Source of the DNA: Oscillospiraceae bacterium
GTDB taxonomy: Bacteria > Bacillota > Clostridia > Oscillospirales > Ruminococcaceae
NCBI GenBank assembly: GCA_017847835.1
Contig: JAGASH010000005.1
Location: forward strand, 532,846 to 596,845
Reading direction: 5' to 3'
Length of the DNA: 64,000 bases
Positions 50,409 through 59,549 of this stretch are shown piece by piece (position 1 is the first letter of the stretch; every line of letters starts with the position of its first letter). Under the pieces are notes generated by a model. It worked only from the letters and a program-made list of their open reading frames with translations, had not been told where the DNA came from and ran no database searches. Made by a program: the position numbers and the translations under genes.

Positions 50409-52515
50409 AAAGCCGTCCGTGGCGCGTGACATCGCCGCAGAAATCGGAGCAAACGAGAAAGTAAACGGCGTTCTGACGGGAAACGGATTTATGGTGACTT
50501 CGGCGCGCGGTCACCTTGTCCGCGTGAAACGTCCCGAGGAATACGACAGCAAGTACGAAAAATGGGAATTGGCAGACTTGCCGATAGTTCCCGATTTCGA
50601 GTTTACGCCGCTCGAGAACGCGGAAGATGTGCTTGACAATCTCACCGAGCTGATGAACAGCGCAGATGTTGACGAGATAATCGAGGCAACGGACGCGGGG
50701 CGCGAGGGCGAGTGCATTTTTCGATACATCTACGAATATATCGGCTGCACAAAGCCCGTCAAGCGCCTTTGGATTTCATCGCTTACCGCCGAGAGTATTC
50801 GGCAGGGGTTTAGCAATCTTCTTCCCTATGAGGACAAGGACAGCGTTTACGCTGCAGGACTTGCTCGAAACAAGGTGGATTGGCTTTGGGGAATGAACCT
50901 CTCGCGGCTCTACTCGATTTACTGCGGCGGCAAATGCTCGATAGGGCGCGTTCAGACCGCCGTTGTGAATATGATTGTGCAACGCGACCGCGAAATCGCC
51001 GCGTTTGTTAAAAAGCCGTACTATAAGCTGCGGCTTGAAAACGGCGCTGAATGGTTTGACGGTGAGGAAGATAGTTTTCCCGACAAAAAAGCTGCCGAAA
51101 CCGTCAAGGCAAAATGCGAAAATCAGCTTTGCACGGTAAAATCCGTTGAAACAACGCTGAAAAAAGAAAACCGTCCCCTGCTCTTTTCGCTCACCTCTCT
51201 GCAGGCTGAAGCGAACGATAAGCTCGGCTTTTCGGCAGCGACAACGCTCACGATTATGCAGTCGTTATACGAAAAAAAGCTGCTCACCTATCCGAGAACC
51301 GACTCCAACTACATCACCGAGGATATGGCGGCAAAGCTAGAGGGGCTTGTCGGGAAACTGCGGTTTTTCAATGAACCCGCTGTTGACGAGCTGCTTTTGA
51401 CAGGATTGAATATCGACAGCCGCGTTGTCAACAACGCGAAAGTTTCCGACCATCACGCAATTCTGCCGACCGAAAACATCGACAACGCGGACAAAACCGA
51501 GCTTACCAAAGAGGAAAAAGCAATTCTCGAAATGGTTATGACGCGTTTTCTCGCGGCTTTAAGCCCCGAATATCAGTACAACGAAACGTGCGTTATCTTC
51601 GAGGTAAACGGCGAAACGTTCCGCAGCAAGTTCAAAGTACCCGTAAAACTCGGTTGGAAGAAATTCTACATCGAGCAGGACGAGGACGATGAAAACGGCA
51701 CGGCGGGTAACTTTTCCGAGGGTGAGAGCTTTGAAGCGAAAAAGCTCACGATTTCCGAGTGCGAAACCCAGCCGCCGAAGCATTACACCGAAAGCACGCT
51801 GCTAAAAGCGATGGAGAACATCGACAGACGTATCGAGGACAAGGAATTGAGCAGCTACGTTTCCGAGCGCGGTCTGGGTACTCCTGCAACAAGAGCAATG
51901 ACGATTGAGCGCATAATCAAAGTCGGCTACATCTCGCGTAAGGGCAAATCGCTGATAGCCGAGGATAAAGGCTGCAAGATAATCGACATTCTGCCGGAGA
52001 ACGTGAAAAGCGTTGAGATGACAGCCGAAATGGAACAGCAGCTTGCTGCTGTCGAGAACGGCACGGAAACGCCCGAAAATGTTGTAGAAGCAACTAAAAA
52101 GGCGATTTGCGACATTATTAAGAGTGAGGCAGGACGGGAACACGTTTCCCTTGCACCGAAAAAAGAGCCGCTTGGCAAGTGTCCGAAATGCGGCGGCGCA
52201 GTCTATGAATACAAAAAAGGCGAACAAACGGTTTTCTACTGCGAAAACAATCCGAAATCCTGTATTTTCAGACTTTGGGGCGATGATTTGTTTTGGACTT
52301 CAAAAGGCAAAAAACTCACGTCAACCGTAATGAAATCCCTGCTCACAAAGGGAAAAGTCAAGGTCGGCGGTCTGAAAAGCAAGGAAAAGGACGCGACCTA
52401 TGACGCGATTATTTCTTTTTCAGACAAGACGTGGGAGGACAAGAACGGCAAACTGCACATCGGGTTTTCGATGGAGTTCGATAACAGCAAAAAACAGAAG
52501 AAAGGAGGCAAATAA
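50389..52515 (+). CDS. topB: DNA topoisomerase III
   Basis: 708-residue type IA topoisomerase. N-terminal Toprim motifs (KPSVARDIA; ATDAGREGE), active-site tyrosine in LTYPRTDSNYIT near residue 302, and a C-terminal four-Cys zinc element (CPKCGG...C..NPKSC). ICE TopB enzymes help resolve strands during transfer. AGGAGG precedes the ATG, which overlaps the preceding gene. Confidence 0.96.
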   Translation: MKLVVAEKPSVARDIAAEIGANEKVNGVLTGNGFMVTSARGHLVRVKRPEEYDSKYEKWELADLPIVPDFEFTPLENAEDVLDNLTELMNSADVDEIIEATDAGREGECIFRYIYEYIGCTKPVKRLWISSLTAESIRQGFSNLLPYEDKDSVYAAGLARNKVDWLWGMNLSRLYSIYCGGKCSIGRVQTAVVNMIVQRDREIAAFVKKPYYKLRLENGAEWFDGEEDSFPDKKAAETVKAKCENQLCTVKSVETTLKKENRPLLFSLTSLQAEANDKLGFSAATTLTIMQSLYEKKLLTYPRTDSNYITEDMAAKLEGLVGKLRFFNEPAVDELLLTGLNIDSRVVNNAKVSDHHAILPTENIDNADKTELTKEEKAILEMVMTRFLAALSPEYQYNETCVIFEVNGETFRSKFKVPVKLGWKKFYIEQDEDDENGTAGNFSEGESFEAKKLTISECETQPPKHYTESTLLKAMENIDRRIEDKELSSYVSERGLGTPATRAMTIERIIKVGYISRKGKSLIAEDKGCKIIDILPENVKSVEMTAEMEQQLAAVENGTETPENVVEATKKAICDIIKSEAGREHVSLAPKKEPLGKCPKCGGAVYEYKKGEQTVFYCENNPKSCIFRLWGDDLFWTSKGKKLTSTVMKSLLTKGKVKVGGLKSKEKDATYDAIISFSDKTWEDKNGKLHIGFSMEFDNSKKQKKGGK

Positions 52516-53252
52516 TGGATAAGTTTTACTTTTTCAAAGTCACGCTGATTTACTATGATGACGTGACTGAAACGCTTTTCATCACGCCCGACCAGACGGA
52601 CGCTGATGAAGAAGGTATTCCGTTTTCGGAACAGGAGCTGCGGGAGAATGCCGAGTTTAAGGCATTTGTCAAGAAGAACAAGGTTGATGTGGTTGACGTG
52701 AAATACGTTGAGTACGCTGTCGATAAGGACAACAAAACCGTTATTCTCGGCAGCGATATCACAAAAGAGAGCTTCAAAACGCTCGAAAACCACGATGAGC
52801 TTGAAATTATCGAGGAGAACGAGTTCCCGCTGATTTTGAAGCAGACGAAAAAAGCAAGCGGCGGCTCGAAAATGCACTATATCTGCCTTGCAGCTGCGGC
52901 GGTTGTGGTTTTAATGTTTCTTTTTGCCAACGCGCCGAAGATGGGCAAAATGCAGGAAGAAGATAGTACGAGTTCGGAGATTTCCGAAGAAATCAGCTCG
53001 GACGAAAGCGAAGCGACAAGCTCCGATGAAAGCAGCTCGAGCAGCGCAGAAATATCGAGTTCGTCAAGCACATCAACTTCGAGCAGTTCAAGCAGTTCCG
53101 ATACATCGAGTTCCGAGAGCGCAGACAGTTCGAGCAGCGAAAACGAAAGCTCCGAAGATGAAAGCTCGTCAAGCAGCACCGAAACAACAGTTTCGACAAG
53201 CACAAGCGTTTCAAGCAGTTCAAGCAGCACAGACAGTTCGGAAGAAGTTTGA
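52515..53252 (+). CDS. Membrane protein with long Ser-rich tail
   Basis: 245 residues: a soluble N-terminal domain (about 1-115) beginning MDKFYFFKVTLIYYDD, a single membrane span (about 120-140), and a tail of roughly 90 residues made almost only of Ser, Glu and Thr. Such ICE proteins are often found downstream of topB; function unknown, perhaps cell-wall spanning. The start overlaps the topB stop by one base. Confidence 0.7.
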   Translation: MDKFYFFKVTLIYYDDVTETLFITPDQTDADEEGIPFSEQELRENAEFKAFVKKNKVDVVDVKYVEYAVDKDNKTVILGSDITKESFKTLENHDELEIIEENEFPLILKQTKKASGGSKMHYICLAAAAVVVLMFLFANAPKMGKMQEEDSTSSEISEEISSDESEATSSDESSSSSAEISSSSSTSTSSSSSSSDTSSSESADSSSSENESSEDESSSSSTETTVSTSTSVSSSSSSTDSSEEV

Positions 53253-53267
53253 TTAGGAGGAATAATT

Positions 53268-53681
53268 ATGTATAACAACTTTCAGATTATGGGCAGAATT
53301 GTAAACGACCTTGAATTGAGAACCATTCCCGCCGGTATTACCGTTTTAACGTTTCGTGTTGCGGTTGACCGCCGCCACAAGAACAAGGACGGCGAAAGAG
53401 TCACGGATTTCTTCAACGTTGTCGCTTGGCGCAAAACAGCGGAGTTTATCTGCAAATATTTCGGCAAGGGACGTATGATTTTTCTCGAGGGTGAAATGCA
53501 GATACGCGAATACACCGACAAAAACGGAAATCCTGCGTTCTGGCACGAGCTTATCGTTGACAGGGTGTGCTTTACGGGCGAACCTAAACCGACGGCAGCT
53601 CCGTCCGCGCCTCCTATCCCCGAGCCGCCGCAGGAATTGCCCGAATATCAGCAGAACAGCGATGACGATTATCCGTTTTAA
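53268..53681 (+). CDS. ssb: Single-stranded DNA-binding protein
   Basis: 137 residues: OB-fold (about 1-105, with FQIMGRIVNDLELR and DFFNVVAWRKTAEF), Pro-rich linker and the acidic SSB tip ending DDDYPF that recruits partner enzymes. It protects the incoming single strand of the ICE. TAGGAGG precedes the ATG. Confidence 0.95.
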   Translation: MYNNFQIMGRIVNDLELRTIPAGITVLTFRVAVDRRHKNKDGERVTDFFNVVAWRKTAEFICKYFGKGRMIFLEGEMQIREYTDKNGNPAFWHELIVDRVCFTGEPKPTAAPSAPPIPEPPQELPEYQQNSDDDYPF

Positions 53682-53704
53682 TCAATGCAGAAAGGAAATG
53701 AGCT

Positions 53705-55045
53705 ATGGCTGAAGAAAACAAGCAGGATTTGCGCGTATATGTAATCCCCGACTTGCGAACGTGGGCTTTTCCGGGAGAATACGAAAAGCGCTCGAATATC
53801 GAGTATTTCAACACCTTTGAGGAAGCGAAAAAGCGTTTTGACGAGCTGCGAAAAGAGCCTTACAATTCCGAAAAGGCTCTTGGATATGACGGAATAACTC
53901 CGTCCGCACGTCTTACGCTTGGTATCGAAAGCGGCACAAACGTTTTCGATATCATTCACGTCCGCGCGGGTGAAAACTACCTTGTTGATGATTTCACAAG
54001 GCACAAGGATTTGCCTGATGAAATAATGGCGGTTATTCGCAAATCTGCCGCTGAAATCGGCTTCGATAAGATTAACAGCTATCCCCGTTTGGAGAACGGG
54101 AAATGCGGCGACGCTATACTCTTTTCGTTTGACAAGTGGGCGGCTGAACATACTGAATACAATCTGACAGGAGGTAGAAAAATGGAGAAAAGCACAACAT
54201 TCGAGGTTTCGTCAATCTCAAAAATCGAAAACGGCGGCAATGTTAAGGCTCTTGCAAGCGTGGTCATAAACGGTGAGCTTGCTGTGCGCGGTATCAGAGT
54301 AATGGAGGGTGAAAACGGCGCGTTTGTCGCGATGCCGAGCAAAAAGTTTGGCAGCGAGTATTACGAAATGGCATTTCCGATAACGGCAGAAGCGAGAGAG
54401 GCTCTGAATAAGGTTGTTATGGACAACTACAACAAGCTCATCGCCTCGCCCGAGAAAACGCTGAAGAACGAACTTCCCGCTGCAGAACGCTCGAATTCGT
54501 CTATTAAGGTTCAGCTCAAGGAAGTGAACAACAACAGCAGCATTAAAGCCGCAGGACAAATCACGGTAAACAACGCATTTGTAATCAAGGACGTTAAGGT
54601 TATGACAAACAGTGAGGATAAAGCGTTTGTGTCTATGCCGTCCTATCAGACGAACGCCGGCGATTACTCGCAGTACGCGTTCCCCATTACCAAAGAGCTG
54701 CACGAAAAGCTCGACAAGGCGGTTTTAGGCGAGTATCAGTTGCTTGGCAAGGTCGAATACAAAGGCGTGAAGTATGCAGAGCTTGGCGACAAGGACGAAA
54801 TCGCGCACCTTGCAAAGCAGAGCAACACTTTCGCAGCCTCTCTGATGGGTGAGCTTGACAAAGCCGGTGTGAAGTATCAGGCGAAAATCGCAGATACAAC
54901 CACTATTTCGGTCAACAAAGCCGACAAAGCGAAACTTGACAGCATAAAGGAAAAGTTGGTCAAGGAGCTTAACCCCGAGAAAAAGACCGAAAACAAGACC
55001 GAGAAACAGGACAAACCCGCGCCCAAGCCCAAGCATAAGAGATAA
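53705..55045 (+). CDS. ICE protein with two SpoVG-type domains
   Basis: 446 residues. Residues 10-150 form an unnamed N-terminal domain (VYVIPDLRTWAFPGEYEK). Two SpoVG-like domains follow at about 165-245 (VKALASVVINGELAVRGIRV, AFVAMPSKK) and 262-345 (IKAAGQITVNNAFVIKDVKV, AFVSMPSYQ). The C-terminal part has a further small domain and a Lys-rich end. SpoVG binds nucleic acid and affects gene regulation; two copies in tandem in an ICE gene are unusual. Confidence 0.8.
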   Translation: MAEENKQDLRVYVIPDLRTWAFPGEYEKRSNIEYFNTFEEAKKRFDELRKEPYNSEKALGYDGITPSARLTLGIESGTNVFDIIHVRAGENYLVDDFTRHKDLPDEIMAVIRKSAAEIGFDKINSYPRLENGKCGDAILFSFDKWAAEHTEYNLTGGRKMEKSTTFEVSSISKIENGGNVKALASVVINGELAVRGIRVMEGENGAFVAMPSKKFGSEYYEMAFPITAEAREALNKVVMDNYNKLIASPEKTLKNELPAAERSNSSIKVQLKEVNNNSSIKAAGQITVNNAFVIKDVKVMTNSEDKAFVSMPSYQTNAGDYSQYAFPITKELHEKLDKAVLGEYQLLGKVEYKGVKYAELGDKDEIAHLAKQSNTFAASLMGELDKAGVKYQAKIADTTTISVNKADKAKLDSIKEKLVKELNPEKKTENKTEKQDKPAPKPKHKR

Positions 55046-55053
55046 TCACCCGC

Positions 55054-55097
55054 TGCGGTCAAGTGTAAGAAATTGCATTTGACCGCATTTTTTTTAA
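55054..55097 (+). terminator. Terminator before the giant helicase gene
   Basis: TGCGGTCAAGTG and CATTTGACCGCA form a 12-bp stem followed by a run of eight T. Confidence 0.88.
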
Positions 55098-55114
55098 TTT
55101 TTTATAATAAGGTA

Positions 55115-55143
55115 TTGACTTTTACGCATTAATGTGCTAAAAT
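55115..55143 (+). promoter_or_regulatory. Promoter of the giant helicase gene
   Basis: TTGACT (55115-55120), 17 bp, TAAAAT (55138-55143), 18 bp before the ATG. Confidence 0.65.
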
Positions 55144-55882
55144 GTATTTTAGGAGGAAGAAATGGCTCAAATCGGAAAAACAGAAAGAGAGCGCGAGGTT
55201 CGTGAGCAGTATGAGGATATCACCGATAAGCTCTTTACCGACCGCAGCGCGTTCAAGGATTTTCTTTCTTTTTCGGGCAAGCACTACAAGCTCCCGTCCG
55301 ACCACGCGATGATGATTTTTCACGCAAATCCGAATGCCGATATGGTGACGGACTATGAAACGTGGAAGAAACTCGGCAGACAGGTTACCCGAGAGCAGAA
55401 ATCAATCGCAGCGTTTGAAAACGGCAATCTGAAGCATTATTTCGACATTTCTCAAACAGTCGGCAAGGAAATCAAATCCCGCTGGCGCTTGGACAAAAAC
55501 ACGGCAAGTGAGCTTACAAAAGCGCTTTCGGCGCAGGAAGGATATGAGTTCAACAGCATAACAAACTGCGTTGACGTTCTCTCCGACCGTCAAACCCGCG
55601 CGGGATTTCCCGAAATTGCCGGTACGCTTCAAATTCCCGCTGCGGAGAGAAACAGCTTTGTCAAATCCGCAAGCTCAATGGTAAGGGCGGTTGTCGCTGC
55701 ACGCTGCGGGTATCAGAGCAGCTTCAAGTACAAAAGTGCAGACGCGCTCGATTTATCGGCGCTCGATATGCTGCACAATAAGGCAGAAATGGAAAAGCTG
55801 CTCGAATACATTCAGAAAAACGCGAAAGCGGTTCTGCTTTCGATGGAAAAGAATATAAACGAAATTCAAAGGAGGTCTTTGT

Positions 55883-56320
55883 ATGAAAGAGGAAATCAAG
55901 CAGATTTGGTGCGAAGAGGACAAGAAGTTTTATCCCGAAACCAAAACGGAGAACGGACGGACGTATCGCCTCGACCCGAAGACGTTCGTGTATCTGGAGG
56001 AGCTGTCGCTCGGTCTGACGGACGAGGAGCAGGAGCTGATGAGCAAGCCGATAGGTTATTACGGGAGAGCGTGGCAGAGGTTTATGGAGCAGAATTACCC
56101 GCTGGACATTCCGGGCTTGAGGGGCAGAATGTTGTGGGAGCTGATACCGCGACAGATAGACAAGGAAGCCGAGGAAATGGCGTGGAATTTGGAGCAGGAG
56201 TACGCGAAGAACAATCCCCGTCCGACAACGTTCGTGGAAATCGAGAAGTGGGAGAAGATGAAACGGCTCGAAGTAGACCACATCGTAATGACGGAGTTGG
56301 TTCTCCAACAGAGAGGATAA
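55883..56320 (+). CDS. tnpV: TnpV-like protein encoded inside the helicase gene (different frame)
   Basis: A 145-residue frame with a full AAAGGAGG ribosome site 7 bases before its ATG. It has TnpV-family features: YYGRAWQRFMEQNYP in place of the usual WGRRHLKYLKQHR, then RQIDKEAEEMAWNLEQEY and IVMTELVLQQ near the end. It lies entirely in the +1 frame of the Arg/Gly/Asp-rich linker of the giant helicase, so the same DNA seems to encode two proteins. TnpV function is not known. Confidence 0.7.
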   Translation: MKEEIKQIWCEEDKKFYPETKTENGRTYRLDPKTFVYLEELSLGLTDEEQELMSKPIGYYGRAWQRFMEQNYPLDIPGLRGRMLWELIPRQIDKEAEEMAWNLEQEYAKNNPRPTTFVEIEKWEKMKRLEVDHIVMTELVLQQRG

Positions 56321-57028
56321 ATCAAACGGCAGAAGCTGATGAAGCTCCTGCCGATTTTATTTCCGAAAAAAGTTTTGCGGAACAGGTGGACGCGGTTTTG
56401 AAAGGAACTGCGCCTGCTTATAGCGCGTTAAAGGTTTGTGACACTCCACAGATATTGATTGATGTCGGCTGTAATCAATTACCTATGCTATACACACAAC
56501 AACATTTAAGAGATGCCATAAAGCCAAAATCTATACAAAACAGCCATCGCCACGGTTTGACTGTTGAACAAATTAAAAACATACCCGCACAAATGGTTGC
56601 CCCCGCAATTCTCCTTGACTCAATATCCAGCGGCAAAAATGGGAAAAACAGTATAATTGCCGTGTTAGATTTAGTGGATAATGACAATGCTCCGATATTT
56701 GTTAGTATTGTCCCGAACGGAAAAGGACAATATAACCTTGAAACTGTTGAGTCAAATTTCATTACCAGTATTTATGGTAAAGATAAATCGTTTGACAGCT
56801 ACATACAACGAGCAGCTGAAAACGACTCAATTTTATTTTGGGACAAAAGAAAGAGTCAAGAACTGTTCAAGTTTCAGGGGCTCCAATTGCCCGAGGCATT
56901 TAACAGTCTTGACTCTAATGTTATTATACACCAAAGTCGCAATATTGTCAAGGGGTCTGAAGAAAAAATTTCGGAGGACAGCCAAGAAAATTCCGAACAG
57001 ATAACTTTGGACAGCATTTCGGATAATC

Positions 57029-57044
57029 GTGCTACATATAGCAC
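57029..57044. repeat. ICE palindrome copy 13 (intragenic)
   Basis: GTGCTACATATAGCAC inside the helicase gene, read in frame as ATYST. Confidence 0.9.
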
Positions 57045-59533
57045 AAATTCCGCGCCGACAATCACTTGTGAATGGAGTGAGAGCGCGGTGTTTGAGGAGG
57101 GCAAAACCTACTCCGTTCTCGAGTTCGATACGCTGATGAAACGCGCTGACAGCGAGTGGATTGAAAAACGTCAGCAGGAAATCGACAAGTACGGCAATGA
57201 TTTCGACAAGGTTTACGAGGCTTACAAAAACGGCGAAATCGAGCGAGTTCATCTCGGCTACGCAAAAACCAAGTTTACGGTAAATCTTCCCAACGGCAAC
57301 AGCATTTCCGAAAGACAGGATATCGGCGACGGCTACGGCGGAGTGATAGATTTTCTTTCGCAGTACAGCAAATATCAAAGCGCTGCCGAGGTTCTGAAAA
57401 CGGCTGCCGAAGCCGAGAAAAACCGCGCTGCCGATGAATTTATCGATATTGCAAGCAGCGCACTTTACGAAAACGACACGGTGAGAAATGCGCACGAAAA
57501 CTCCGACAAGCAGGAATTTGTGCTCGAAGCGGAAAAAGCGATAAACGACTACTTCACGCAGCTTGTGACGGAAGAAGAACAATCAGAGCTTTCTGTCGTT
57601 GAAACAGCTGCGTTATATAACGAGTTTCAGCAGAACAGCGAGTTCAGAGCGCACATTATTTCCGAGGTAACCGAACGTGTTGACGAAAATCTCACCAACC
57701 TCGAGCAGACAAGGCAGAAAGCAGCGGAAATGGGTATTCCCTTTTCAGAGCGCTACTTTGACAACGATATGGACGAAAATCCTTACGTCTATGACGGAAG
57801 TATGAGCATTGATGACAGCCGAAAAGTCGCGGACGCACATAATCTTCACGATTTTATGCTTGAATATTCCGATGAGCTTGAAAAGGCGGCTGCTTCGCAT
57901 AATGCCGATGAATTCCGCGAATTTTTCGCAAACAGAGCCGCCGTTGCTCTTCAGAGCAGCAGCGACCACGCTTTTGACGAAATGCGGAACAACCGCGATT
58001 ATCTTAATTCAATCAGCGAATTAGTTTCAAATTCGTTGTATTATGAAATTCGCGAGGAAAGAACTCTCGAAGAACATTCGGACGAAATCCCTGCCGACCT
58101 TGACAAATTCTATGTAAATCCCGAAGCCGAGCAAGTGACGTGGGTATATTACAACCCCGACAGCTCCGCAGGCGGTCAACTTGTTTACACCTATATGGAT
58201 TATGACGAGATTTTCGAGGCAATGGCAAAGAAAGACCCGCTTGACTATCTTTTGGCAACCTGCAAGCAGACAACCGTTGACAGAGATATGGACGGCTTTG
58301 ACGATGCCGTCGCGGAATTTATGTCCAACAAAGAGGATTATTCAAGCCGTGAGCCGAATTACTTTGACAAGCTCTTTGCGCTAACCGAGCCGATGTATTC
58401 GATATTTCAGCTGAAAGATAACGACAGCTTGCGCGACTACCGCTTTTCCGACAGCGAATACCTCAAAAAGCACGGTTTGTATATCGACCGCGAGAATTAC
58501 AACAAGGTTTATCGCGGCAGACTCAAAGCGAATGAAACTCTCGAAGATATTTACGAACGGTTTAATATCAATCACCCAAAGGATTTTCACGGGCATTCTC
58601 TTTCAGTCGGAGATATTGTTGCAATACGGAAAAACGGAGTATCAACCGTGAATTTCGTTGACAGAGTGGGATTTACCGAAGTACCCGACTTTACGCTTGA
58701 CCGTGAAGAACGCAAAGCGAGAAGAACGCTGACGGACAATATCGGTTTGATAGCGGAAAATCAGCTTGCAAGCGATGAAATGGACGATTTGGGCAATAAG
58801 CTGTTCGATTACGACAATGCGCCGAAATACAACGGCAAAGATGATTGGTATATCGGCGCGGGACTGCACGCAGACGAGCTTGAAAGCCTTGCCGCACGTT
58901 ACCACAACGGCGAAAATATCAGCGCGGAGCTTGCGCAGAAAATCTACGGCTATATAAACCACATCTCATTTTATGAAGTGCCGCCGACTTATGGCATTGG
59001 CAGAGTAGATATTTCATCGGAGAGAACCGACAGCGGCATTATATTCCGTACAAAAGGCGGATTTGAGATAACGCATAGTTGGGAAACTCTCGGAGAAGCT
59101 CTGATAACCGCCGCGCGAAAAGAATTTGACAGGCACGAGGAGCTTGACAGGCAATACAGAGAGCAGGAGGAAAAGGCAAAGGCTGCGGAAAAAGCGCCTT
59201 ATGTTACGGTTTCACCGTTCAGTAATGTTGACTTTTCTGCAATCGGGCTTGACAGCGATAGGCATTACACAATCCCTGAATTTAACGAAGCTTATGCTAA
59301 TGCCGAAAAGCTCTACATCGCAGATGAAAGCAACGCGATGAAAATTGAAACTATTGCGGTCACTTTACATTTCGGCAATAAAGAATATAACTACCTTCCG
59401 ATGATTGGCGCGGAGTACGGCACACTCTCGGAAATTATGGACGATATTTCGCTTGTCAATTCAAGCAACACATTCCTCACCCAACAGCAAAAGGAGCTTG
59501 TTGCCGAAATCGAGCGCGAGGCGCAGGAAAAAA

Positions 59534-59549
59534 GTGCTACATATAGCAC
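59534..59549. repeat. ICE palindrome copy 14 (intragenic)
   Basis: GTGCTACATATAGCAC inside the helicase gene, again read as ATYST. Confidence 0.9.

Noticed and set aside
52877..53278. Minus-strand frame with Leu/Ser-rich translation
   Set aside because: It is the complement of the Ser/Glu repeat tail of the 52515 gene, so a composition artefact.
32417..59549. The 16-bp palindromes as intrinsic terminators
   Set aside because: Most lack a following T-run, several sit directly before ribosome sites, and three lie inside coding regions.
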